Shown here: positions 15,619-23,345 of the stretch, in pieces
Position numbering within the stretch: position 1 is the first letter of the stretch
Layout of the letters: every line of letters starts with the position of its first letter
Origin: an uncultured Kiritimatiellota bacterium
GTDB taxonomy: Bacteria > Verrucomicrobiota > Kiritimatiellia > RFP12 > UBA1067
Assembly: GCA_934675625.1 (NCBI GenBank)
Contig: CAKURH010000044.1
Location: forward strand, 1 to 30,407
Direction of reading: 5' to 3'
Length of the DNA stretch: 30,407 nt
Position numbers and translations under genes: made by a program
The notes under the pieces: model-generated
Told to the model about the DNA's origin: nothing
The model's database searches: none
Seen by the model: only the letters and a program-made list of their open reading frames with translations

Positions 15619-15999
15619 ATGGAAATCTATGTTGGTAACCTCGCGTACGCGACGACCGACGACGGTCTGAAGGCGGCGTTCGCGCCATTTGGCGAAGTTA
15701 CCGCCGTTCGCGTTGTCACCGATCGCATGACCGGTCGCAGCAAGGGATTCGGCTTCGTCACGATGCCCGACGCCGCTCAGGCGCAGGCTGCGATTGACGC
15801 GCTGAACGGACATGAGCTCGACGGCCGCACCGTGCGCGTCAACGAGTCGCAGCCCAAGCCCCGCGAAGAGCGCGAGGGCGGTTTCGGCGGCGGCCGCGGC
15901 GGACGTGGCGGCTTCGGCGGCGGCCGGGGCGGTTTCGGTGGCGGTCGCGGCGGTTTCCGCGGCGGCGACCGCGGCCCGCGTCGCGAGACCCGCTGGTAA
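15619..15999 (+). CDS. RRM-type glycine-rich RNA-binding protein
   Basis: A 126-residue RNA-binding protein. One RNA recognition motif occupies residues 1-80: RNP2 is IYVGNL (3-8) and RNP1 is KGFGFVTM (about 42-49). The tail is a repetitive Gly/Arg/Phe region (GGGRGG-type repeats, about 86-118) like those of cyanobacterial Rbp and plant GRPs, where it aids RNA binding and cold response. The start at 15619 follows AAGGAAAAG and lets the protein begin directly with the first RRM strand; an in-frame ATG at 15559 would add 20 poorly conserved-looking residues. The repeat DNA (about 15880-15970) is itself a direct-repeat tract prone to length change. The gene ends before a UUCG hairpin terminator shared with the tRNA on the other strand. 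Confidence 0.93.
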   Translation: MEIYVGNLAYATTDDGLKAAFAPFGEVTAVRVVTDRMTGRSKGFGFVTMPDAAQAQAAIDALNGHELDGRTVRVNESQPKPREEREGGFGGGRGGRGGFGGGRGGFGGGRGGFRGGDRGPRRETRW

Positions 16000-16022
16000 T
16001 CGGAAGATTGCCATTCAAGCGA

Positions 16023-16061
16023 AAAGGCACGGTCGTTCGCGGCCGTGCCTTTCACTTTTTT
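16023..16061. terminator. Bidirectional UUCG terminator between the RNA-binding gene and tRNA
   Basis: AGGCACGGTCG (16025-16035), loop TTCG, CGGCCGTGCCT (16040-16050): 11 pairs including one G-U. T-rich sequence follows on the plus strand (TTTCACTTTTTT) and TTTT follows the stem on the minus strand, so it can end both the RNA-binding protein transcript and the convergent tRNA. Confidence 0.85.
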
Positions 16062-16066
16062 GCGGG

Positions 16067-16140
16067 TGGACCCTGCGGGACTTGAACCCACGACCAAGAG
16101 ATTATGAGTCTCCCGCTCTGACCGACTGAGCTAAGGGTCC
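16067..16140 (-). tRNA. tRNA with CAU anticodon, probably tRNA-Ile2 (lysidine)
   Basis: A full cloverleaf reads on the minus strand: acceptor GGACCCT/AGGGTCC, D arm GCTC...GAGC, anticodon arm with loop CTCATAA (anticodon CAT), and T arm with TTCAAGT. The G1-C72 pair rules out initiator tRNA. The anticodon-arm flank and variable region (TTGGTCG) and the acceptor look closer to the minor isoleucine tRNA, whose C34 is changed to lysidine by TilS, than to elongator methionine tRNA. CCA is not encoded. Confidence 0.9.
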
Positions 16141-16156
16141 GTGAAAACTGCCGCAC

Positions 16157-16186
16157 ATTCTATCACATTTTGCCCCCTGTGCGCAA
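16157..16186 (-). promoter_or_regulatory. Promoter of the tRNA gene
   Basis: On the minus strand, TTGCGC (16181-16186), 18-bp spacer ending TGA, TAGAAT (16157-16162), with the mature tRNA starting 16 nt downstream. Confidence 0.65.
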
Positions 16187-16211
16187 TGGGCTATTTTTCG
16201 GCGAGGCTTTT

Positions 16212-16220
16212 TGCTATAAT
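16212..16220 (+). promoter_or_regulatory. Extended -10 promoter of the dinG unit
   Basis: TG (16212-16213), C, TATAAT (16215-16220) after a T-run. The first ATG (16230) is 9 nt after the -10 and opens a tiny ORF rather than dinG itself. Confidence 0.7.
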
Positions 16221-16229
16221 GCCGTCCCT

Positions 16230-16265
16230 ATGAAGAAGAGACAGGGGAACAGTTCCGAAGCATGA
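16230..16265 (+). CDS. Tiny leaderless upstream ORF coupled to dinG (putative)
   Basis: An 11-codon ORF (MKKRQGNSSEA) begins 9 nt after the promoter -10, so its ATG would be at the very 5' end of the mRNA. Its stop overlaps the dinG start as ATGA (16262-16265). The arrangement suggests that ribosomes loading on the leaderless ATG re-initiate at dinG, whose own Shine-Dalgarno (AGGGGA, about 13 nt away) is poorly spaced. Whether the peptide has a role is unknown. The alternative is that it is an accident of a short leader. Confidence 0.4.
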   Translation: MKKRQGNSSEA

Positions 16266-18544
16266 CGCCGGCGGCCTTCATCGACGACCCGAACTGGGCG
16301 GGGTTCATCCCGGAGCGTCCCGACGCCGCGCGGACGCGCCACCTGCCCACGCACGAGGACTGCGCGCCGATCGACGTCGCGGCCGTGCAGGATCACCTGC
16401 GCGCGGGCGGCACGCTCGGTCGCATGGAGGGCTACGAGGAGCGTCCCGGCCAGATTGACATGACGGGCGCGATCGCCGCCGCGTTCAACGCGCGCGAGCA
16501 TCTCGTCGTCGAGGCCGGCACGGGCGTCGGCAAGTCGCTCGCCTACCTCGTGCCGTCCATCCTCTGGGCCTGGACGAACGACACGCCCGTCGTCGTCTCG
16601 ACGGCGACGCGCAACCTCCAGTCGCAGCTCGTCTCGTCCGACATCCCGCGCGCGCGCCGCATCCTCGGCGACGACGCCGCGAAGTTCAGGGTCGCGTTGC
16701 TGAAGGGCCGCACGAACTACCTCTGCCTCCGGGCCGTGGGCGAGTTCTTCGCCGCCGGGTACTGGACGATGTCCGCCGACGAGCAGGCGCTCATGCCGGC
16801 GTTCATCGACTGGCTCCGGCACACGCCGGACGGCGACCTCGATTCCTACGAGGGGCTGCCGCGCGCGCTCCTCGCCTGCCCCGGCGACGAGTGCAGCGGG
16901 CGGCGCTGCCCCTACTACACGCGCTGCTTCGTCTACAAGGCGCGCAAGGCCGCCGCCGAGGCGCACCTCGTCATCGCGAACCACGCGCTCGTCCTCGCCG
17001 AGGCGACGGCGCCGGGGAGCGGCATCCTGCCGAGCTACGGGCGGCTCGTGATGGACGAGGCGCACAACCTGGAGTCGATCGCGACGGACTACCTGCGCGC
17101 GGAGTTCTCGCTGCCGGCCCTGACGCGCATCCTCAACCGCCTCCAGCGGCGCGGACGCGGGCGCAACCCGCGCGTCTCCGGCACGCTCGCGTCGGTCGAG
17201 CGCCAGTTCCAGAAGGGCGCGTTCGCGGGCAGCGCGTCTGGCGAGAAGGTGATGCGCCTCCTGTCGGACGCCTCGCGCCTCTCGATGCGCATCGTGAACG
17301 CGGCGGACGCGCTCGCCGAAGTCGCCGCGCAGCTCCTGAGGCCGGCGAAGGATCGCGCGGTCTGCCGCTACCGCGTGGCGGACGACGGCGTGCGCGCCTA
17401 TTCCCTGTACGGGCTCTTCAAGCCCTATGAGGCCGACGTCTGGGACGAGAAACGGCTTGCGGCGGCGCAGAACCGCCTGGAGGCCGAACTTGCCGCGCTC
17501 GTGAACCTCCTGCACGACCTCCGGGACACGCTCGACGGCGCTGTGCCGGACGGGGAGCTCAACTATCTCGGCGACCTCTCCGCGCAGGTCGCGGGCATCG
17601 CCGAGTCGCTGATCGCGTTCGCGAACGAGACGAACTTCGTGCTGTGCGGCGACAAGGCGACGCACGCCTACTGGGCGGAGCGGGTGCGGTCGGAGCGCCG
17701 CGCCGCCTACGTGCGGCTCGTGGCCGCGCCGCTCTCGGTCGCGGACGACCTGAAGCGCATCTTCTACGACGTGAAGGACTCGGTCGTGCTCTGCTCGGCG
17801 ACCCTGCGCGTCGGCAACGACTTCAAGTACATGGCGCGGCGGCTGGGGACGAAGGAGCGCTTCCGCTTCCTGACGGCGACCTCGCCGTTCGACTACTTCC
17901 GCCAGGCGCTCGTCCTCGCGCCGGACTGCCTGCCCGACCCGGCGGCAGACTCGGCGGCGTATGCGGAGGCGCTGGCGGGGTTTCTCCGCGACCTCTTCGC
18001 GATCACGCAGGGGCGGGCGCTCGTCCTCTTCACGAGCTACGAGATGATGAACGCCGTCGCCGCGCACGCGCACGAGCCGCTCGCGGCGGCGGGCGTCACG
18101 CTGCTCGTGCAGGGCGAGGGGCTGTCGCGCGAGGCGATGACGCGGCAGCTCAAGGGACGCGCGAACACGGTGCTGTTCGGCGCGCAGAGCTTCTGGGAGG
18201 GCGTCGACGTCGCGGGCGAGGCGCTGTCGTGCGTCGTCCTCGCGCGCCTGCCGTTCGCGCAGGTGGGCGATCCCGTCGTCGAGGCGCGTTCCGAGATGAT
18301 CGACCGCGCGGGCGGCAGCTCGTTCCGCGACTACGCGCTGCCGGAGGCCGTCATCAAGTTCCGTCAGGGGTTCGGGCGGCTCATCCGCACGAAGTCGGAT
18401 CGCGGCGTCGTGATCGTCAGCGACCCGCGCCTCGTGACGAAGAACTACGGCGCGCTCTTCCGCAAGTCGATCCCCGCGTCCGTGCACACGGTGTCCGAGG
18501 CGGGCGACCTCTTGGCGCGCGTGAGCGATTTTTTCAGTCCGTAA
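16262..18544 (+). CDS. dinG: DinG/XPD-family ATP-dependent DNA helicase
   Basis: A 760-residue superfamily 2 helicase of the DinG/YoaA type, a 5'-3' enzyme that unwinds damaged forks, D-loops and R-loops. Walker A is AGTGVGKS (85-92). A set of cysteines around 157 and 205-226 (LLACPGDECSGRRCPYYTRC) is the expected iron-sulfur cluster site. The Walker B box is DEAH (about 265). The C-terminal helicase half has SFWEGVDVAGEAL and QGFGRLIRTKSDRGVVIVSDPR. The N terminus lacks an exonuclease domain, unlike Gram-positive DinG. It overlaps the tiny upstream ORF by 4 bp. The CE15 gene follows after 40 nt without a visible terminator. Confidence 0.92.
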   Translation: MTPAAFIDDPNWAGFIPERPDAARTRHLPTHEDCAPIDVAAVQDHLRAGGTLGRMEGYEERPGQIDMTGAIAAAFNAREHLVVEAGTGVGKSLAYLVPSILWAWTNDTPVVVSTATRNLQSQLVSSDIPRARRILGDDAAKFRVALLKGRTNYLCLRAVGEFFAAGYWTMSADEQALMPAFIDWLRHTPDGDLDSYEGLPRALLACPGDECSGRRCPYYTRCFVYKARKAAAEAHLVIANHALVLAEATAPGSGILPSYGRLVMDEAHNLESIATDYLRAEFSLPALTRILNRLQRRGRGRNPRVSGTLASVERQFQKGAFAGSASGEKVMRLLSDASRLSMRIVNAADALAEVAAQLLRPAKDRAVCRYRVADDGVRAYSLYGLFKPYEADVWDEKRLAAAQNRLEAELAALVNLLHDLRDTLDGAVPDGELNYLGDLSAQVAGIAESLIAFANETNFVLCGDKATHAYWAERVRSERRAAYVRLVAAPLSVADDLKRIFYDVKDSVVLCSATLRVGNDFKYMARRLGTKERFRFLTATSPFDYFRQALVLAPDCLPDPAADSAAYAEALAGFLRDLFAITQGRALVLFTSYEMMNAVAAHAHEPLAAAGVTLLVQGEGLSREAMTRQLKGRANTVLFGAQSFWEGVDVAGEALSCVVLARLPFAQVGDPVVEARSEMIDRAGGSSFRDYALPEAVIKFRQGFGRLIRTKSDRGVVIVSDPRLVTKNYGALFRKSIPASVHTVSEAGDLLARVSDFFSP

Positions 18545-18584
18545 ACGGAAAAGGAAACGAAAGCAAAAAGCAAGGAGGTTGGTC

Positions 18585-19676
18585 ATGTCAAATCTGAGTC
18601 TGTTCAGTCGAATCGGAAAGCCACTGGCGGCGGCTGTGGTGGTGGCGGTCGGCGGTGGGGCCGCGCAAGGCCGTGACGCGGCGCGCGTCCGGGCCTGGGA
18701 GCAGGGCGGACGGGCCGAGACGCTGCGGTGGTTCGAGGAGAACCAGTTCGGGAAGACGCCGGTCGGCCGTCTGCCCGACCAGTGCCTGGGCGCGTCGTCC
18801 GTCACGTTCACGAACGCCGGCATCCGCATCGACATCACCTGCCGCCTGCCGGCGGGCGCGGACGCGGCGCATCCGGCGCCAGTCTTCCTTTTCGGCGACC
18901 ATCGCGGCGGCAACACGCCGCCCGCCTATGCGCCGGAGGAATACGCGGGCATCCCGACGAACGCGATCACGGCGCGCGGCTACGCCTACGTGCGCTGGAA
19001 CTTCAATGACGTCTGCCCCAATTCGAGCCGGTACGAGAAGACGCTCTTCCGCTGGCCCGTCGGCATCATCGCCTATCTCGCGACGGGCGACCGCGCGGCG
19101 ACGAACGTCGTGCGCGCGGCCGACAGCTGGGGCACGATCGGCGCTTGGGCGTGGGGCAACTCGCGTGTGATGGACTGGATCGAGTCGCGTCCCGAACTCG
19201 ATGCGACGCGCGTCGCGGTGGTCGGCCACAGCCGGGGCGGCAAGACCGCCCTCTGGACGGGCGCGCAGGACACGCGCTTCGCGATGGCCGTCTCGAACGG
19301 CTCGGGGTGCGGCGGGGCGCGCCTCGGCCGGGCGAACGACCCGAAGGCCGAGACCTTCGCGCAGATCCTGCACACGTTCCCGAACTGGTTCTGCCCGGCC
19401 CTGACGGCATGGATCGGACGCGACGCCGAGGTGCCGCACGATGCGGACGACCTCATCCGCCTGATGGCGCCGCGCCTTGTCTACGTGGCGAGCGGCAGCG
19501 AGGACGCCTGGGCCGGGCCGGCGGCGGAGAAGGCCGCCTGGGACGCCGCGCACGACCTCTACCGGGCCTACGGACGGGAATACCGCATGGGCTACCACTG
19601 CCACGAGGGGCCGCACCGGCTGATGCCGTTCGACTGGGAGCGGTTCATGGACTTCGCCGACCGCCACCTGAAGTGA
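18585..19676 (+). CDS. CE15-type glucuronoyl esterase, exported
   Basis: A 363-residue alpha/beta-hydrolase resembling bacterial glucuronoyl esterases (CE15), which split the ester between lignin alcohols and 4-O-methyl-glucuronate of xylan. It opens with a basic-hydrophobic signal region (to about residue 28). The nucleophile elbow is GHSRGG with Ser216, followed by the family-like SNGSGCGGARLGR stretch. A SEDAWAGP segment probably carries the acidic member, and a His-rich HCHEGPHRLMPFDW (about 338-351) the catalytic His. ATG 18585 is fixed by AAGGAGG at 6 nt. It may be cotranscribed with dinG but functionally belongs with the GH27 gene downstream. Some related proteins are acetyl-xylan esterases, so the substrate is inferred. 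Confidence 0.82.
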   Translation: MSNLSLFSRIGKPLAAAVVVAVGGGAAQGRDAARVRAWEQGGRAETLRWFEENQFGKTPVGRLPDQCLGASSVTFTNAGIRIDITCRLPAGADAAHPAPVFLFGDHRGGNTPPAYAPEEYAGIPTNAITARGYAYVRWNFNDVCPNSSRYEKTLFRWPVGIIAYLATGDRAATNVVRAADSWGTIGAWAWGNSRVMDWIESRPELDATRVAVVGHSRGGKTALWTGAQDTRFAMAVSNGSGCGGARLGRANDPKAETFAQILHTFPNWFCPALTAWIGRDAEVPHDADDLIRLMAPRLVYVASGSEDAWAGPAAEKAAWDAAHDLYRAYGREYRMGYHCHEGPHRLMPFDWERFMDFADRHLK

Positions 19677-19694
19677 AAAAAGTGGATATGTCTT

Positions 19695-19725
19695 TTGTGG
19701 ACGGTGCGCGTTTTTTTGGTATACT
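19695..19725 (+). promoter_or_regulatory. Promoter of the GH27 gene
   Basis: TG-G-TATACT (TATACT at 19720-19725) after a seven-T run; a weak TTGTGG at 19695-19700 gives a 19-bp spacer. The core resembles the purC promoter. Confidence 0.6.
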
Positions 19726-19762
19726 ATCCGGCACAACAACACAACAAAGGAAAACGAACCAG

Positions 19763-21829
19763 ATGAAAACGAGTCTCATTTTGCTGGCCGGATGGACGGC
19801 GCTGGCGGCCGGATCGGCGGTCGGCGACGTGCGGTATGTGGATGCGCTGGACCTGTCCGGCGCGTATAACGGGCGCGGCGACCGGACGGGCGTGCGCCAG
19901 ACGGTCGTCGGCACGCCGCTGACCGTCGCGGAAAAGGTCTTCGCGCGCGGCATCGGCACGCGCGCCGAGGGGGCGGTCGGCTTTCGGCTGGACGGGCGCG
20001 CGACGGCGTTCGACGCGCGCGTCGGCGTGGACGACTGCGCGCACGGCCTGAAGCGCGGCGACCGGCAGGTGCAGATGGTCTTCCGGGTGTGGGCGGACGG
20101 CAAGGTCGCCTGGCGGTCGCCGTCCCTGCGCGAGGGCCTGCCGCCGGTCGAGGTGCACGTCGACCTCGCCGGTGTCCGGGAACTCGTGCTGGAGACGTCG
20201 TCGGACGCTCCGTGGGCCGCGTTCGACGCCGCCTACGGCGACTGGCTCGACGCGCGCATCACGTGCGCGGACGACGCGCGGATCGAACCGGTCGGCGGGC
20301 CGGAGGCGATGCGGCAGCTCGGCATCCTCACGCCGCCGGAGAAGCCGGAGCCGCAGATCAACGGCGCGGACATCTGGGGCGTGCGCCCCGGGCGGCCGAT
20401 CGTCTTCCGCGTCGCGACGTCCGGCGAACGCCCGCTGCGCTTTACGGCGAAGGGTCTGCCGGACGGCGTGACGCTTGATCCCGACAAGGGGATCCTGCGC
20501 GGCACGGCGCCGGCGCAGAAGGGCGACTATGACATCGAGGTGACGGCCGAGAACGCGAAGGGCCGGGCGACGCGGACGATCCGCCTCGCGGTCGGGGACA
20601 CGATCGCCCTGACGCCGCCCATGGGCTGGAACAGCTGGAACATCTGGGGCTCGCGGTTCACGGGCGAGCATGCGCGGGAGGCCGCGCGCGCGCTGGATGC
20701 CACGGGCCTCGGCGACCACGGCTGGGCCTACATCAACCTCGACGACTTCTGGGAGATGAACAATTCGCCGCAGAACAAGGACCGTCCCGAACTGCGCGGG
20801 CCCGCCCGCGACGCCGAAGGGCGCATCCGGGCGAACCCGTCGTTCCTCGACATGAAGGGCCTGACGGACGACATCCACGCGCTCGGCTTCCGCGCGGGGC
20901 TCTACTCCTCGCCGGGGCCGACGACCTGCGGCGGCTGCGAGGGCAGCTACGGGCACGAGCTGCAGGACGCGGCGCAGTGGGCGGACTGGGGCTTCGACTA
21001 CGTCAAGTACGACTGGTGCTCCTATGACGAGGTCATCGCGGACGAGCGCGGCGGGCTGCCGTGGCACATCGGCGACTGGCGCGACGTGCGCGGCGACTCG
21101 AAGGTGCGGCCCTATCGGCTGATGCAGGACTGCCTCAAGCGGCAGAACCGCGACATCCTCTACTCCTTCTGCCAGTACGGCATGGGCCACGCCGAGGAAT
21201 GGGCGCGCGAGACCGGGGCGAACGCCTGGCGCGTCTGGGAGGACATGAAGGACTCGTGGCCGTGGCTGTGGCGGTCGGTCGAGTCGCGCCTCGGCGCGGA
21301 GAACTACTGGAAATGGGCGGGGCCCGGCTGCTGGATCGACCTTGACATGATGATCGTCGGCGACCAGCGCTCGTGCGGCTTCACGCACCCGACGTTCCTC
21401 ACGCCGAACGAGCAGTACACGCACGTCTCGCTGTGGTGCATGCTCGGCTCGCCGCTCCTGATCGGCTGCGACCTGACGAAGCTCGACGCGTTCACGCGCA
21501 GCCTGCTCGTCAACGACGAGGTGCTCGCCGTGAGCCAGGACCGGCTCGGCAAGATCGCCCGGCGCATCCGCCGGACGGACGCGGAGGAGGTCTGGGCGCG
21601 GCCGCTCGTCGGCGGCTTCACGGCCGTCGCCCTTGTCAACAAGTATCCGTTCGCCCGCGAGATCACGGTGCCGTTCGCGGAGCTGGGCCTCGGCGGCGAG
21701 CGGTGGGTCAAGGACCTCTGGCGGCAGAAGTGCGAGGGGCGCCACGCCGGCGCGTATTCGGCCCTCGTGCCGCCGCACGCGACTAAGCTCGTCAAGACGC
21801 GCGCGGTCGACTGCCCGAAATGCGAGTAA
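19763..21829 (+). CDS. Exported alpha-galactosidase: NPCBM + Ig-like + GH27
   Basis: A 688-residue secreted enzyme that should release terminal alpha-galactose, for example from galactomannan or raffinose-type sugars. Domains in order: signal peptide (1-21); NPCBM galactose-binding-like module (about 22-168, with FARGIGTRAEG); a putative Ig fold of the He_PIG type (about 215-278, LPDGVTLDPDKGILRGTAP); and the GH27 catalytic barrel from PPMGWNSWN (about 285) to the C-terminal beta domain. The nucleophile is Asp417 in VKYDWCS and the acid/base is probably Asp494 in VWEDMKD. Length exceeds plain GH27 enzymes because of the N-terminal modules. AAAGGAAAA precedes the ATG. rarA follows with its own promoter. 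Some GH27 enzymes act on other alpha-linked sugars (N-acetylgalactosamine, beta-L-arabinopyranose), so the exact substrate is open. Confidence 0.93.
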   Translation: MKTSLILLAGWTALAAGSAVGDVRYVDALDLSGAYNGRGDRTGVRQTVVGTPLTVAEKVFARGIGTRAEGAVGFRLDGRATAFDARVGVDDCAHGLKRGDRQVQMVFRVWADGKVAWRSPSLREGLPPVEVHVDLAGVRELVLETSSDAPWAAFDAAYGDWLDARITCADDARIEPVGGPEAMRQLGILTPPEKPEPQINGADIWGVRPGRPIVFRVATSGERPLRFTAKGLPDGVTLDPDKGILRGTAPAQKGDYDIEVTAENAKGRATRTIRLAVGDTIALTPPMGWNSWNIWGSRFTGEHAREAARALDATGLGDHGWAYINLDDFWEMNNSPQNKDRPELRGPARDAEGRIRANPSFLDMKGLTDDIHALGFRAGLYSSPGPTTCGGCEGSYGHELQDAAQWADWGFDYVKYDWCSYDEVIADERGGLPWHIGDWRDVRGDSKVRPYRLMQDCLKRQNRDILYSFCQYGMGHAEEWARETGANAWRVWEDMKDSWPWLWRSVESRLGAENYWKWAGPGCWIDLDMMIVGDQRSCGFTHPTFLTPNEQYTHVSLWCMLGSPLLIGCDLTKLDAFTRSLLVNDEVLAVSQDRLGKIARRIRRTDAEEVWARPLVGGFTAVALVNKYPFAREITVPFAELGLGGERWVKDLWRQKCEGRHAGAYSALVPPHATKLVKTRAVDCPKCE

Positions 21830-21832
21830 GTG

Positions 21833-21841
21833 TGCTATAAT
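21833..21841 (+). promoter_or_regulatory. Extended -10 promoter of rarA (leaderless)
   Basis: TG (21833-21834), C, TATAAT (21836-21841), starting 4 bases after the GH27 stop codon. The rarA ATG at 21852 is 10 nt after the -10. Confidence 0.7.
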
Positions 21842-21851
21842 ACGCCTCGTC

Positions 21852-23231
21852 ATGAGGCAGATGTCGCTGATCGAGGGGGCGTTGGCGGACGGCGAGAACG
21901 CCGCGCCGGAGCCGCTGGCCGCGCGGATGCGTCCGCGCGACCTGTCGGAGTTCGTCGGCCAGGAGCATCTGGTCGGCGAAGGCAAGCTGCTGCGGCAGAT
22001 GATCGAGCGCGACCAGATCCCGTCGATGATCCTCTGGGGGCCGCCCGGCGTCGGCAAGACGACGCTCGCGAACGTGATCGCGAACCTGACGAAGGCCGAG
22101 TTCGTCAACTACTCGGCCGTGACGAGCGGCATCAAGGAGATCAAGGAGATCATGGCGCGCGCCGAGTCGGGCCGTCGCGTCGGCATTCGCACCGTCCTCT
22201 TCGTGGACGAGATCCACCGTTTCAACAAGGCGCAGCAGGACGCCTTTCTGCCGTTCGTCGAGCAGGGCTCGATCATCCTCATCGGTGCGACGACGGAGAA
22301 CCCGAGCTTCGAGGTCAACTCCGCGCTCCTTTCGCGGTGCAAGGTGTTCGTCCTGAAGGGCCTGACCGAAGACGACCTCGTGCGCCTCCTGCGCCGTGCG
22401 CTCGAATCGGAGCGCGGCTTCGGCAAGCTGGACGTGCAGGCGAGCGACGAGACGTTGCGCAAGATCGCGGTCTACGCAAACGGCGACGCGCGTCACGCGC
22501 TCGGCACGCTGGAGACGGCGGTCGCGAACGCGGCGTTCGGGGCGGACGGACGGCCCGCGATCACGGAGGACGTCCTCTCGCAGGTCGTGAGCCGCAAGGC
22601 GCTTCTCTACGACAAGAACGGCGAAGAGCACTACAACATCATTTCGGCCCTGCACAAGTCGATGCGCAACTCCGATCCGGACGCGGCGGTCTACTGGCTC
22701 GCGCGCATGCTGGAGGGCGGGGAGGATCCGCTCTACATCGCGCGGCGGTGCGTCCGCTTCGCGAGCGAGGACGTGGGGCTCGCCGACCCGAACGCGCTTC
22801 TGCTCGCGAACGCCGTCTGGGACGCCTGCCACAACCTCGGCGTGCCGGAGTGCAGCGTGCACCTGACGCAGATCGTCGTCTACCTTGCGCTCGCCCCGAA
22901 GTCGAACGCGATGGAGGAGGCGTACAACCGGGCGGCGGCGGACGCGCAGAAGATGATGGCCGAGCCGGTGCCGCTGCAGATCCGCAATGCGCCGACGCGG
23001 CTCATGAAGAGCCTCGACTACGGCAAGGGCTACGTCTACGCGCACGACACGGACGAGAAGATCGCGCGGATGTCGTGCCTGCCCGAATCGCTGGAGGGGC
23101 GGCGCTACTACACGCCGACGGGGCTCGGCCGCGAGGCGAACCTGAAGGCGCGGCTGGAGGCCGTCCGCGCCTGGCGTGAGGGCCGCACGGACACGCCGCC
23201 ATTCGCCTCGCCCGCCTACGCGACGCGCTGA
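21852..23231 (+). CDS. rarA: Replication-associated recombination protein A (MgsA/RarA/WRNIP1 family AAA ATPase)
   Basis: A 459-residue clamp-loader-related AAA+ ATPase acting at stalled forks. Walker A is GPPGVGKTT (about 63-71); Walker B and the family signature are DEIHRFNKAQQDAFLP, followed by GATTENPSFEVNSALLSRC with sensor and Arg-finger residues. The C-terminal half has the RarA tetramerisation region (YNIISALHKSMRNSDPDAAVYWLARML, then ARRCVRFASEDVGLADP). Two ATGs, 21852 and 21861, are possible; the first is nearly at the predicted transcript start, suggesting leaderless translation. Length is normal for the family. It is independent of the galactosidase upstream in function. Confidence 0.95.
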   Translation: MRQMSLIEGALADGENAAPEPLAARMRPRDLSEFVGQEHLVGEGKLLRQMIERDQIPSMILWGPPGVGKTTLANVIANLTKAEFVNYSAVTSGIKEIKEIMARAESGRRVGIRTVLFVDEIHRFNKAQQDAFLPFVEQGSIILIGATTENPSFEVNSALLSRCKVFVLKGLTEDDLVRLLRRALESERGFGKLDVQASDETLRKIAVYANGDARHALGTLETAVANAAFGADGRPAITEDVLSQVVSRKALLYDKNGEEHYNIISALHKSMRNSDPDAAVYWLARMLEGGEDPLYIARRCVRFASEDVGLADPNALLLANAVWDACHNLGVPECSVHLTQIVVYLALAPKSNAMEEAYNRAAADAQKMMAEPVPLQIRNAPTRLMKSLDYGKGYVYAHDTDEKIARMSCLPESLEGRRYYTPTGLGREANLKARLEAVRAWREGRTDTPPFASPAYATR

Positions 23232-23252
23232 AGCCGAATGAAATCGCCGCCA

Positions 23253-23282
23253 TTGACCTTTTGCGGGGCGTTCTGCTATAAT
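23253..23282 (+). promoter_or_regulatory. Promoter of the sugar kinase gene
   Basis: TTGACC (23253-23258), 18-bp spacer ending TGC, TATAAT (23277-23282). The leader is about 57 nt, A/C-rich and without Shine-Dalgarno. Confidence 0.8.
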
Positions 23283-23307
23283 TCGCAACCGCATTTGACT
23301 TTCTTCT

Positions 23308-23345
23308 TCAACCTTAACCCTAAATAAACACGCAACAACAGACCC
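23308..23345 (+). promoter_or_regulatory. Shine-Dalgarno-less A/C-rich leader of the sugar kinase
   Basis: Nearly G-free sequence that contains CTTAACCCT, AACACGCAAC and a CAACAGACCC end, closely matching the ybaB leader (12955-12989). No Shine-Dalgarno is present, so initiation probably depends on lack of structure or on ribosomal protein S1. Confidence 0.4.

Noticed and set aside
15880..15975. CRISPR-like direct repeats
   Set aside because: The repeats are in-frame codons for a Gly/Arg tail, with no unique spacers of constant length; no CRISPR array is seen anywhere in the window.
16214..18916. Very long minus-strand open frame opposite dinG, and similar ones opposite the GH78, pckG, GH27, rarA and polA genes
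   Set aside because: They mirror strongly supported plus-strand genes in high-GC DNA, have Arg-rich composition without domains, and lack their own start signals.
19711..19717. T-run as a terminator of the CE15 gene
   Set aside because: No convincing stem precedes the seven Ts, and the run lies inside the spacer of the GH27 promoter.
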